A DNA stretch of 64,000 nucleotides from Sanguinoderma infundibulare (Eukaryota > Basidiomycota > Agaricomycetes > Polyporales > Polyporaceae), in NCBI GenBank assembly GCA_032821775.1, contig JAVLRN010000004.1, positions 3,286,001 to 3,350,000 of the forward strand, read 5' to 3'. Of this stretch, positions 44,471 to 54,661 are shown one piece after another; position 1 is the first letter of the stretch, and every line of letters starts with the position of its first letter. The notes under the pieces were generated by a model that saw only the letters and a list, made by a program, of their open reading frames with translations, ran no database searches and had not been told where the DNA came from. The position numbers were made by a program, and so were the translations under genes.

Positions 44471-46369
44471 ATGCCACGTCTCGTCGCCGCAGGCCTTCTC
44501 CTGGCCTCTCTCTTGCGAGGGAGCGCTGCGGACACATGGTGAGTCCCGTCCGTTCAACTGCAGACATGGATGCCATTGCTGTGTAAGCCGTTCTCTCAAC
44601 ACTAATGCCGTCAGGTGCGGCAAGAACTACATGGCCACGGACCCAGTCGTCCCTCCAGGCGGCCAGTTCCCCATTCCGGTAACATCCTCGAGCCCGCTGT
44701 TAGCCTTCCGCTGCGCGCCGGTCATCAAACCGTATCTCCCAGAAGACGCGTCCGCGCCTGCAAGCTTCCTGATCGACGCGCCCGTGACGTTCTCCCAAGT
44801 CGTCGGCGCATCGCCCATCGCGCTCCCCACTCACGACCCCGCGGGAACGCTCGACGTCACAGTCAAGGTTGGCGGGAAGACGCTCGCGACGGGGCCCGTC
44901 GCGGTCAACGCGACCAAGGTTGAGCTCGCATTTTCGTTGAAGGACTTGCAACCTCAGGCGACGCCATTCGATGTGGAGTGCTCGGCCACGTTCGGCTCCC
45001 AGACGTTCAACACGAAGACGACCCTGGCCTACCTTCCTGATCCACCTGCTGGACGTTCCGTGACAAAGATGGACTCGCGCACCGGTGCGCTGCTCGCCAA
45101 GCCCGCGACTGGGAAAGGTGGAAAGTACGAGACTGTCTTCCCAGTTGGCTTCTACACGGACTTTGGGTATCTCACGTCAAACCTATCGGTGATCGACGAG
45201 ATCGTGTCTCAGGGATTCACAGTGGTAAGCATCTCGATCTGAACGTTTCGCCTTATGGTGAAACTTTGTGCAGATCCACCCCATCCCGACGTTCGATAAC
45301 CTGACCGCGCTCGCAGCTGTGATCCAGCGTATGGAGGAGGTCGGCATATACCTCATGTACGACATGCGATGGTAAGCCTCATTCCCTGCATATGCAGACA
45401 TACTCTTCCTGATGTTGTTTTGCCCTGAACAGGACATACATGAACAATACCGCCGTCACCCAGGAAGTAAACCGGATCAAGAACAGCCCCGCACTTCTCC
45501 TCTGGTACACTGGCGACGAGCCTGACGGGACGTCCGACCCTCTGAACGCGACGACAATTGCGTACGACCTCATCTACTCCCTCGATGGCTACCACCCCGT
45601 CTCGCTCGTGCTCAACTGCCAGAACTACTTCTGGACCCAGTACACCGCCGGCGCGGACATTGTCATGCAGGACACGTACCCCATCGCGATCAACGCGACG
45701 TGGTCCGTAGAATGGGTGCGTTTCCTTTCTACCCAGGCTACCGCATATGGCGGTTGACGCGCTTGGCCGTATGGCTTGCAGAACACCACGTGTACTCCCG
45801 ACTACGGCGACTGCGGCTGCGACAACTGCAAGGGCGCGTTTGAGGACATCAGCACGCGCATGGACGAGTTCGCCGCGCGCCGCTTCGTCGACGGCTCGGA
45901 ACTCGCCAAGGCCATCTGGACTGTCCCGCAGGGCTTCGGCGGGTCCGAGTACTGGGCCCGCGCGCCGACGGGCGAGGAGTTCGTCGTCGAGAGCGCGCTC
46001 GCGATCAACCACGGCGCGTTGGGCTCGGTCTCGTGGAACGCGCCGACGACGGCGGACATCGTCGCGTCCGCATCCGTGCTGGCGAAGTCACTCAAGACAA
46101 TGAAAGAGTTCGTGCTGCACCCGGGCGCGACGTTTGAGCACGCGGTACGCGACCGGGTGGACGTGGGGATGTGGACCGTCGGAGGGCGGACGCTCGTGCT
46201 CGCGACGAACTTGAACTATCAGGTGAAGGAGTTCGATTTGCGCAGCGTGGAGGGTTTGGAGGCGAAGGTACTGTTGGGGACGAAGCAGGTGTTGGACAGC
46301 GGGGCGAAGCTAGCGGGGCACGTTATCTGGCTGGAGAGTGTGGGCACTGGAGGTTTTGTAGTTGGGTGA
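44471..46369 (+). CDS. Secreted TIM-barrel glycoside-hydrolase-like protein
   Basis: Exons 44471..44538, 44615..45224, 45274..45371, 45433..45715 and 45782..46369 give 548 residues. The signal peptide MPRLVAAGLLLASLLRGSAA is followed by WCGKNYMATDP. Residues about 25-190 look like a beta-sandwich; from about 205 the pattern PVGFYTDFGYLTSN, GIYLMYDMRW, LLLWYTGDEPDG and ADIVMQDTYPI is that of a (beta/alpha)8 hydrolase, with the Glu of GDEPDG a likely acid/base. Cysteines (CTPDYGDCGCDNC) form a small loop. A final beta domain ends the protein. I cannot assign a CAZy family; the fold and secretion point to a wall- or plant-polysaccharide enzyme. It lies next to two GH79 genes, consistent with a degradative role. 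All introns are 49-76 nt with GT..AG ends. Confidence 0.85.
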
Positions 46370-46618
46370 AATCCGTAATGCGGGCGGATATTTACTAGTA
46401 CTTCTTGTACCGCACTTGACTGACCTCTGCCGTAGGTTAATGTTAACCAACCAGTTGAATACATCGCTACTAAGTAAGTAATGAGGTCCGCCGTGTCATT
46501 TGTTATCTTCGTTTAGAACTTCGTGTTCCGCACAGCCCGGAGTTTGCCGGGGTTGGAAGACTTCTGCAGCGACGAGTCCGATGCTGATCAGGCGAGCCAT
46601 TGACGTTATCCGCAAATA

Positions 46619-46806
46619 TGACTAGCCAACGCTCGCTCTCGCTCTCCGCGTCCAGGATGTTCTATACCACATCTTTCAGTACTTCGATCCAGAACGGAAC
46701 GCTTCGGAAGACGACACTCCTTTGGTTCATCGAACGTTGGTTAGTTCGGCGTTGACCTGCAAGAACTTCTCTCGGCCGGCTCTCAGCATCCTCTGGAAAT
46801 CGCTAC
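46619..46806 (+). pseudogene. F-box gene fragment C, cut by the dispersed repeat
   Basis: Reads VQDVLYHIFQYFDPERNAS then LTCKNFSRPALSILWKSLHS, a standard F-box start related to gene B. The first codons from the ATG at about 46619 are one base out of frame. Similarity ends exactly at 46806, where copy 2 of the dispersed repeat begins, so the rest of the gene is missing. Confidence 0.75.
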
Positions 46807-47424
46807 ACAGTATGCTTGCTCGGTACGTTATGCTATCTCGAACTGGGACGCTTGCTAGACACGCGCGGGACTGCTGTTGTGTAGAGGTACTTGTGCTTCG
46901 GTGCTTAATGTAGTCGACAAGCCGGCGAAGTGATGCCACAATTTCCGGATAACCGCTGAACGCGGTGGTCTTGAGACCTGTAAAGCAGTAGGGAGTGCGC
47001 ATATGGTCAACGATTTTATCTTGGTGAGCCGCGTCGGCCGGGGTGCTACTAGTACTGGGAGTAGTACCCGCTCGCCACTGTTCGAAATGGTGGGCGGGGA
47101 ACGGCATCCCATCGCGGCCCTCAGATCTCCTGCGCCGTCCTCGCACTGTGGTGGCCATACGGGTCGCGCCTGATGGGTCGCTATGCGTCGTGTCGTCAAA
47201 CCCGGGAGACTGTCTCGAAATGGTACGTCCTTCAAGCTCTTCTTTCTGCCCTCTCTTTCGACGACGACGCTGACTCGCCTCAATTTTGACCATAGCTTTC
47301 CATCATAAGCCATGGCTCGCGTGGCTATCTTCACGGCGGCATCGAGCTGCGGCCTGCAACAGCTGGGGTGGCTGACAAGAAACAGAAACTGCCGCTCCAC
47401 ATCTCAACCAGGTCACTCAAGTCA
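46807..47424. repeat. Dispersed direct repeat, copy 2
   Basis: Second copy of the segment at 17790-18474, in the same orientation. Its left end abuts the F-box fragment at the shared short sequence ACAGT; its right end is at GTCACTCAAGTCA. It has about 165 bp (near 47150-47310) with intron-like borders (GTACGT..CCATAG) that copy 1 lacks, and misses about 230 bp of copy 1. Confidence 0.8.
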
Positions 47425-47896
47425 GGGCCCCCAAAGGACGAGGCGACCGCGATAAAATGCAACATTGAACATGAAACATACAAGACAACGACATCCCATG
47501 TCCAACACGCCGCCGATTATCCTGACCATCTTCACGTCTTCAATCCGTCCTGTTTGCGTATCGACTTCGAACTGGACCGACTGATGCGATGGGCCCCTCG
47601 AAGGCTTGCACGGATTGTGACGGAATTGCGCAGGTTGCGTTCTGGTGCCGGGCTGACCCTGCAGACATGTCGATGGAGCGAGCGAGACAGAATCGAAGCA
47701 AAAGATGAATCATACTTATGCCATACTTATGCCTCAAGGTGGAGAGGAGATGCCAGATGCGTGAGAGGCAGTAAAGATCAAGCCGCTGGTGAGGGGTTCC
47801 CGTTCCTGGGCGGTCCGCAGCGCCACCGAGCAAACCCGCGGGCTGAGAAAAATGCAGAACTCGACCGCCACGACTACTCCTCCCGCCTAGTGGATT
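47425..47896. other. Intergenic, upstream of U6
   Basis: No coding exon recognised. Any external U6 promoter element would lie near the right end, but no TATA box at the usual -30 position was seen. Confidence 0.4.
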
Positions 47897-47920
47897 GTCC
47901 CCTTCGGGGTGACATACGAA

Positions 47921-47951
<31 letters not shown>

Positions 47952-48010
47952 GGCCCCTGCACAAGGATGACACGCTTTCCCGGAGTGGTAGACCTACGGG
48001 TCTCAATATT
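47897..48010 (+). ncRNA. U6 spliceosomal snRNA
   Basis: The core from 47923 (AAAATTGGAACGATACAGAG) through GATTAGCATGGCCCCTG and AAGGATGACACGC matches U6 across eukaryotes, including the ACAGAGA box and AGC triad of the catalytic centre. The 5' end forms a hairpin, GUCCCC-UUCG-GGGUGAC. The 3' end is species-specific and ends near a T-rich stretch (TATTTATTTT, 48007-48016), a Pol III-type stop. The exact 3' end is uncertain. Given the conserved core and hairpin it is probably a working gene, though a pseudogene copy cannot be excluded. Confidence 0.88.
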
Positions 48011-48016
48011 TATTTT

Positions 48017-48515
48017 CCTCCGAGTCCGTCATGCAATCCCATGTCTTGGACTGTGTCGCATAGCTGGCTTACTCGTACTGATCTTCCACTCGCAGACTAT
48101 TCGCTGTTAGCCCACACGCCCGACACGTTTTGCTTTCGGAATGGGCCAACCGCCACTGCTCGGATCCGAGCCTGCCTTCGGGATCATTGGTGTTGGAGGC
48201 ACGATATCGATCCGGCCCTTGTCCCTCCCCCGAGTGCCCTCGTCCTGCCGCACACCCTCAAGCCCTCTGAATCCCACTGGTCGGATGGATACATCAACAT
48301 TGCTCGGCTTCCCGTTCCTGCGAGCCTATTTATACTCGTGAGTCCACGATCTTAATCGTCATATGTATCATTTATCGTGTTCCAAGCCGACTGCGTGCCT
48401 CTGCACCCTCAATTATACCCCTACTTGAACAGGGAATGGAGTGGATGGATACTGGATGGTCAACCGTGCGTCTTGTCTCCTTGTGAGTTCAGTCCTTACG
48501 CCGCCCGGTCGTAGC
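48017..48515. other. Intergenic, promoter side of F-box gene D
   Basis: No additional gene was supported. No downstream B-box for U6 was recognised here. Confidence 0.4.
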
Positions 48516-50078
48516 ATGTATGTTTACGGCGCTCCCAGTCTGCCACTGAGGCTGGCGAGCATCCTCGTTCGAGTTGTACTCCCCACTCCCGCACCTGGAC
48601 CCATGAACGCACTTCCTCCCGAGATCCTTCACAGCATCCTCGAACTGCTCGAGCTTTCGGATCGCGATACACTCTCGAGTTGTATGCGCGTCTGCAGGCT
48701 TTGGTACCTCGTCGCGCGCCCTCATTTCCTCGCGGCCATCCCGGTCAGGAACTGTCATCGCAAAGACTTTTCCCACCTCCTCCATGCACATCCAGAACTC
48801 GCGGTACAAATCAAAGAAGTGTGTTTCTTTGACAAGGCGCGTGGCGACTCGGGTAATCGCCGACCAACCCGTTGGTATGAACAGTGGACACTCGTCCAAT
48901 CGGGGCCATTCGACATCCTCCTCCTGCTATCGACGCTCCCCACTCTCATCAATCTACGAAATCTCGCCCTGGTCGGGTTTGACAACCGCTGCGTCCCTCC
49001 CCCACTCCCCTCATGGGCGATCGAACGCCAAAAGTCGCGATCCGCTCTTCAGCGACTGTCTTTGATCGATTGCCGAGGCAATTCCCTCATCCTCATCCTT
49101 GAACTGCTTGCCCCTCTCTCCTTGGACACTCTGGTTATCGACGTTGGACTCCATGCCCGGTGGTTTGAAGGGCCCTCCTTGCCCGATCATCCGTTCACCA
49201 CACCGACACCAGTCGTGATCCAGAACTTGGTGCTTGGCGGAGTCTTGCTGAAGATGGAAGACTACTTCGAGTTCTTCGCGCGCGCCTTAGTTCCCGGAAG
49301 CCTTCGTGCTCTCGGCGTCATGGACAACATATTCAGACCAGGGTTTCCCATGCTTGGCGCATTCCTTCAATCCAGCGCAGTTCAGGCCTTGTCGAGCATC
49401 AGTCTTGATTTCTTCTGGGACCTCGACTATGGCCCGGAAATGGCTGACAATCCTGACGGTGCGCAGGCTACTGTACGCAGCAAGAGAGCGATGCGCATGC
49501 TGACGTCGTTCACAGGGATTCCGATGGAGTTCAAAAGGCTCGGGGCCGCCATCGCGCACTGCACTCGACTACAGTGCGTCCGGATTGGATTATGGGGCTC
49601 CAACGGCGTCTCTTGGGAGCCCCCGTTCCGGGGCGACACCTTCGTACCCATACTGGACAACCTCCCTGCGACGCTCCGCGCATTCGCGATACGTATTCGG
49701 GTACCACCGCGGTCCTCCTGGCCGGAGTGCTGCACCAAAACGGGGAGTCTCGACGCCGTCGATCGCATGCTCTCGCCATCCGGCAAACGCTGCAAGTTTC
49801 CTCGCCTACAGAGGGTTGATCTAAATGTCCGCGATATGACTGGCCGGCCGCACGTGAAGGTGGCCAGGATACCTCTCCGAGTCCAGCAGGATTACCCTCC
49901 GGTGCTCCAAAGCCTCCAGGCCGCTGGGCTGTTACGCTTTGTGCACGAAGTGGACGATAGAATCGAAAGTTTACGACGTGCGTCGCTCATCTCCGTCATT
50001 GTGGCTAGTTCTAACGTGCGATTATGTGGTGCGCCTGCTGTAGCCGGAGTGTACTTACCTCCGTTGACTCAGTATTGA
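48516..50078 (+). CDS. F-box protein D
   Basis: Single-exon gene, 520 residues from ATG 48516. This start is chosen because its paralog D' at 50495 aligns from the same place (PSLPL..); the frame is open further upstream, to 48441. The F-box is at about residues 30-76: NALPPEILHSILELLELSDR then CMRVCRLWYLVARPHFLAAI. The rest is a long alpha/beta leucine-rich region (LRNLALVGFDN, ALQRLSLIDCRG, TRLQCVRIGLWG). The family is common in polypore genomes; substrates are unknown. The gene is complete and ends at TGA 50076-50078. A degenerate tandem paralog begins about 400 bp downstream. Confidence 0.85.
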   Translation: MYVYGAPSLPLRLASILVRVVLPTPAPGPMNALPPEILHSILELLELSDRDTLSSCMRVCRLWYLVARPHFLAAIPVRNCHRKDFSHLLHAHPELAVQIKEVCFFDKARGDSGNRRPTRWYEQWTLVQSGPFDILLLLSTLPTLINLRNLALVGFDNRCVPPPLPSWAIERQKSRSALQRLSLIDCRGNSLILILELLAPLSLDTLVIDVGLHARWFEGPSLPDHPFTTPTPVVIQNLVLGGVLLKMEDYFEFFARALVPGSLRALGVMDNIFRPGFPMLGAFLQSSAVQALSSISLDFFWDLDYGPEMADNPDGAQATVRSKRAMRMLTSFTGIPMEFKRLGAAIAHCTRLQCVRIGLWGSNGVSWEPPFRGDTFVPILDNLPATLRAFAIRIRVPPRSSWPECCTKTGSLDAVDRMLSPSGKRCKFPRLQRVDLNVRDMTGRPHVKVARIPLRVQQDYPPVLQSLQAAGLLRFVHEVDDRIESLRRASLISVIVASSNVRLCGAPAVAGVYLPPLTQY

Positions 50079-50494
50079 GGAGATCATTTCTGATTACGAG
50101 CGTTCCGCGCCGAAGCAGTTCCTGAAGCGAAGTTGGGCAGGACGTCCGATGTTGCCTGGACATTATTTGTGGACTACTCGCACGTTAGACTGGGGATACG
50201 CGCATACATGCATCATTTCCATCATGTTGGAGTTGGTATTCTCGTACGAGTTTGTATGGTAAAGCTATTCCCGGCACATTGGGCATGCTAGTTGCAATAT
50301 CGACCAGTTCGCCACCATTCCGTGGTTGGTGACTTTTGCGAGAGTGACGTCATCGGAGATTGGGTCACAATGGATCAGGTCCTTGTCCCATCGTATTCCG
50401 CTAGCTGTGTCGTGAAGAGACCATCATGTTTGATTTCTTTCGAAACCATCTAAACCTTTTATCATCGTGAGTCCAATTCTTTGGTCGCAAAGAG
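50079..50494. other. Spacer between F-box D and D'
   Basis: The 3' flank of D and 5' flank of D'. No other feature seen. Confidence 0.4.
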
Positions 50495-51420
50495 ATGGGT
50501 AGTCATCGTGTTCCAAGCCTGCCGCTGGTGCCGCTGGGGCTAGCTCTCACTCTCGCACGAGTTGCACAGCCGGCTCCTAAACCTGGATCCATCAGCGCAC
50601 TTCCACCCGAGCTGGAGGAGGAGGAGGAGGAGGAGAAGGAGAGAGCACCCGCCTCTGCACCTGCACCCGCCTCTGCACCCGCTCCTGCACCCACTTCTGC
50701 TCCTGCTCCTGATCCGGAGCCTCTTCCTGGGCCTGCTGATCCTGAGCCTCTTGCTCGACCTATCCAAGCTGAAGAAACCGTTCCGGCGGGCAAGGGGAAG
50801 CGTGTTCGCAAGGAGTCGGCCTACGTGAAGCGCTTGAAGAGCGGCGAAGGGAGCACGACCGGGAGAGCCGGAGACCCACTGTTGCCGAGAGGGATGCAAG
50901 AGGGAACGAAGCTGGAGCCCCAGGCTAGGATCGAGGACGGAGAAGAGATGGCCGCGACCGCCTTCATACGAACTTCGCGACATCTTCGGACTGCTCGAGC
51001 TCTCGGATCGTGACACCCTCTGGAGTTGTACTAGTATGCGGGTCGAGATCTCACGGCTTCGGAACCGCAACGCGCGCCCCGATTTCCTCGCGGCCGTCCC
51101 GGTCAGGCAGGTACCGACATCGCAAACGCTTTTCAAGTGCCTCCATAAGCGTCCCGAACTCGCAACGCACGCCAAGGAGGTGCGTTTCTTTGACAGGGCG
51201 TGGGGCGACTCGGGGAACAATCGTGGCTGTGGAGTTTCTTGGACCGGGAAGATGATATTCGCAGAGTCTGGGCCATTCGACATTCACTCGCTGCTATCGA
51301 CACTCTCTGTTCTCACCAATTTATGAGATCTCACCCTGGTCGGATTTCACAATCACCCCGACATGCCAGGCTGCTCTTCCACTCGCGTACTCGCGGTTAG
51401 AGGTCGTATTCGGGTACATT
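50495..51420 (+). pseudogene. F-box gene D', interrupted by an insertion
   Basis: A tandem paralog of D. From ATG 50495 it reads PSLPLVPLGLALTLARV and ISALPPEL, then loses F-box similarity. F-box sequence resumes at about 50977 with DIFGLLELSDRDTLWS, ARPDFLAAVPVRQ, AKEVRFFDRAWGDSG and SGPFDIHSLLSTLS, ending at a TGA at 51324-51326 and further traces to about 51400. The interruption (about 50611-50975) falls inside the F-box helix. The 3' half of the gene is missing. No working F-box protein is expected. Confidence 0.8.
50611..50975 (+). mobile_element. Inserted segment, retroelement-polyprotein-like
   Basis: About 365 bp inserted in F-box gene D'. It encodes a run of Glu, an Ala-Pro repeat, then GKGKRVRKESAYVKRLKSG with STTGRAGDPLLPRGM. 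That last pattern (basic, then S-A-YV-RL-GEG-- and P-GM/L) resembles the linker between integrase and reverse transcriptase in fungal copia-type polyproteins. No LTR, terminal repeat or target-site duplication was found, so this is a fragment; the family assignment is tentative. Confidence 0.45.
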
Positions 51421-52000
51421 TCATATTCGGTTAATATGTATCTTTTGAAGTATCTCTCAGCTCCAAACCGACCGAAGAAATATTGAATTCACCAAGTTTG
51501 GCCATGATGTATGCGAGTTTTCGCATTTCGCGGCGACGGATGTTTAAGATGCACTAGAAGATTACGGGTGGACCATATGGTAGATACATAGGAAGCTCAA
51601 CAGGTAGCCGAAGCAAAATCACGGGAGATGAGGAGCGCGCCGTAGAGGAATCTGTATTCAACCCTTGTCGCAGCTCATCTCCGGCCTGCGCATCGCCCGA
51701 GGCGAGCGGAGGAGGAACTGTGCCGGATCCGTGAAGACTGCGCGCGTTGTCTTGCAAACCAATGCGAGGATGATGTCCCAGAAAAGAAAGAGTTGAAGGA
51801 AGGAGGAGCCGAAATGAGGACGTGACTGTGAGACAAAGTAGTCATCAGCATCGTCCGGAAGGTAGAGGTCAGATGCTCGCGCACCTTGATCTTGCTTGCC
51901 CGGGGAGAAAGAGGCTAACACTCAAACACCTGAACCAAACACCTAGGCGGCAGCCGTGCGCGGCATGCAGAAAGAACTTGGCTCCAAAAAGAAAGGGTCG
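51421..52000. other. Intergenic, nothing recognised
   Basis: Lies between F-box pseudogene D' and the 3' end of the uncharacterised minus-strand gene. Confidence 0.4.
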
Positions 52001-53485
52001 TCAAGCAGGTCCGCAAGGGGCGTCAAGGAGAGCGTGGACGGAGTCACGAAGAACGCGGACGAGCTCGTCGGGCACCGGAACCCGCGGAACTCGGGTGTGT
52101 GGGGAGCAGGGGTACTCTGCGGCCACGCAGAAGGTAGCGGAGGACGAGTATCCAGCGTCGCCGGGCGGAGTGCGAGGGGGCGACGAGCAGTTGGATGCAA
52201 CCTCGTCTAAGCTGTAGCCGGAGCCGAAGCAGTCGAAGTCGAGGCCGAGGGGCTTGGCGAAGGTATCATCGACGTTGCAACTGGAGCCGAAGCTGCCAAA
52301 GTCGATGTCGAGGGCATTGGCGTTCTCATTGAGGCTGTTCGACGAGCAGACAGATTCGGGTGGGGCAATGGAATCGTCGTCCCAGCGGTCACCGTCGTCC
52401 TGGCACTGTGCGCGCGACGCCTCGAGTTCGAAGTCGTGATACACCTGGCTCGCATCCATGCGTCCCCCAAGACGCTCCTGCCAGACCGCGCAGAGTTCGT
52501 CGTGGGCCGACTTCTGCTCCAGGATGTCGTGCCGCTTGAGGAAGGCGTCCGCCTCTTTCTCCCACCGCACGCTCCGGCCAAGACGCTGGTACTCGTCCGA
52601 CAAGAAGCAGCCGAGAGGTGCGCCGCCCGATTGCCAGTCCATCATGACAAAGTCGTCGACCGTTGCGAAGACGCCGTGGAACTGGAGGCCGATGCGTCTG
52701 ACCTTGGGCCCGCACTCGCCTTGGTCGACGATGGTGAATACGGTCGACGACTCGTGAGAAGGGACGATCTCGACGACGAGGATGACGTAGTGGATGCCGA
52801 GGTCGGTCGTCTCCGGCTGGACGAGGAGATCGAGACGCATGAAGACCCTCTTGCCCTCTGTCGCCGACTGGTCGAATGGATCCGAGCTGAAAGGTACGGG
52901 AGGATAGAGCCGTCCGGCAAAGACACCGCACTTGCGAGCGAGCCAAGCGCCGATGATGTCGAGGTCGTGGTCCATGTCGAACGAGACCTGGACGATGTGA
53001 TCGGCCGAGTTGAGTTCCGCGGGGTGGGTCTCTCCCGAGCCCAGTGAGAGAAGTGCCTGAGGGAGGGTGGTCCTGGGTTTTCGGTACGAAACGCCGTAGA
53101 ACGGGGCAAAGGCGGGCGCAGAGGCAGTGACTATAGAGGCATCGACCGTACGCACATCCGGAGAGACTCCGGCCGAGTCGTCGCCTTGACCACCTTGAGG
53201 GGAGTGATCGACGGAGACCAAGGAGTCGGCCTCGCTGCGCGCAGCGTCGACCACAGTGACCGTGACACGAACCGACCAAGAGCCCTGTGCAGGAGGGATA
53301 CCGCTTGTCCAAGTGGCCTTGAGGGCCGCGTTGGAAGTCGTGTCCGCACGTCTGGTCTTGACGACTCCCGCTGGAGAAAAGAGGAGGGAGACAAGCGTGA
53401 GGAACCGGTCATACCAAGATGACGAAAAGTGAATCAGATGAAGCATCGTCAAGAACGGAAATACGAAGAGGAGTTCTGAGTACAT
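52001..53485 (-). CDS. Uncharacterised protein
   Basis: A 494-residue open frame on the minus strand from ATG 53485. The first 45 residues are hydrophobic (MYSELLFVFPFLTMLHLIHF) and could be a membrane anchor, or could partly be 5' sequence if translation starts later. The middle has regular alternating hydrophobic strands (HIVQVSFDMDHDLDIIGAWL, GIHYVILVVEIV), suggesting a globular beta-rich domain. The C-terminal ~120 residues are acidic and Ser/Pro-rich (SSNSLNENANALDIDFGSFG) and probably disordered. I recognise no family. Codon use and the absence of stops over nearly 1.5 kb support a real gene; a single intron near the N-terminus is possible. Confidence 0.6.
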   Translation of the reverse strand: MYSELLFVFPFLTMLHLIHFSSSWYDRFLTLVSLLFSPAGVVKTRRADTTSNAALKATWTSGIPPAQGSWSVRVTVTVVDAARSEADSLVSVDHSPQGGQGDDSAGVSPDVRTVDASIVTASAPAFAPFYGVSYRKPRTTLPQALLSLGSGETHPAELNSADHIVQVSFDMDHDLDIIGAWLARKCGVFAGRLYPPVPFSSDPFDQSATEGKRVFMRLDLLVQPETTDLGIHYVILVVEIVPSHESSTVFTIVDQGECGPKVRRIGLQFHGVFATVDDFVMMDWQSGGAPLGCFLSDEYQRLGRSVRWEKEADAFLKRHDILEQKSAHDELCAVWQERLGGRMDASQVYHDFELEASRAQCQDDGDRWDDDSIAPPESVCSSNSLNENANALDIDFGSFGSSCNVDDTFAKPLGLDFDCFGSGYSLDEVASNCSSPPRTPPGDAGYSSSATFCVAAEYPCSPHTRVPRVPVPDELVRVLRDSVHALLDAPCGPA

Positions 53486-54661
53486 GTTGGGGAATGGTGT
53501 AGTGTTGTGATAAACAGTGCAGCTTCAGGTGGAGCGGGGGCAAGAGGGCAAGCGTGTCCTGAGGGTCCTCGGGGCTTGTCGGGCTTCTATACGCACTTGC
53601 GGAGGCTGACAAGTGGCTGGGGTGCCGAGCCGAACTTGCTCTCTGTTCGCTTCATGTTGCGTGTCAGTAGAACAGGCAAAAGGTACCCAGGTCTTGCTGC
53701 AAGCCGCCGGAAACGGGAGAGAAAGGGAGGCGTCGAGGTGAGCGGCAGTGGACTCGGAGCTGTTCGGGCGTTTTCGGGTTGTAGGGGCTGCGTTCCCACG
53801 ACGCGCTGCGACGCGCGCGTCGCGGCGCGGCCACGTGCTCCTGTGGTGTTGGACTTGACTCTGCACGCTCATCGCTTTGGACGACTTTGCAGTCACGGCG
53901 AATCGTATCCAGGCCTGAAAATGACGCAACGACCAGGTCGACATGTTACCTAGTGATGCCGTATGTGTATCCTCCCCTCAGACCCGTTTACTCACGTAGC
54001 GCGGTCCGGTATGCACCCCGTGAGTTTGCGACCGTCACCAAACTCAAACTACTTCCCCCAAGCCCGTGCTCTGATCCCGGTTTCCTCCATAATTCCCCTC
54101 GTCATCGCCGTCGCCCATGCCTCTGGTGCCTTCAGGTGCGTCCAACAGTGTTGTAGAGCAATGCAGAACGTCTCTCATGCCGCTGCGTCCGTCCTTCGCA
54201 TCCGGTGCGCTATCAGATATAAGCACACATATCCTTTCGACTCCCGTCTTTTCCCGTCAACGATCGGTCTCCAGTTCTGCAAGCGAAATAGCACTGTGCG
54301 CACGTCGTTTTTCGTCCCTGCTCTACGCCACCACTCCGTTCCCTCCGGCGAGAACCTGCCTGAATTCGTATAGCCAGTGCGAAATATGTCTCGTCTTTCT
54401 TTTACAGTCCCGTGGCACGGGAACCTGTCTCTTGTTCTGGGAAATCGCATACTTAATTGATTTGACTTTGCAGCGTATGGCAACAGCATTGTCCACAGTT
54501 CATACTACGCATTCCCATGTTATCTTAAACAGCTGCGTCACGTTCGTTCACTTGACCAGTGGCATTCGATCAGGCCCCCCCAAAGACGCGCATTTTGTCT
54601 GCTACTAAAATACCCCCTGGATTTGAAGCTCGAACCGTGATCTCGCCGTTTGCTTCCCAAC
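53486..54661. other. Intergenic, promoter side of the P450
   Basis: About 1.2 kb between divergent genes. No supportable exon or RNA. Contains the promoters of the uncharacterised gene (left) and the P450 (right). Confidence 0.4.
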
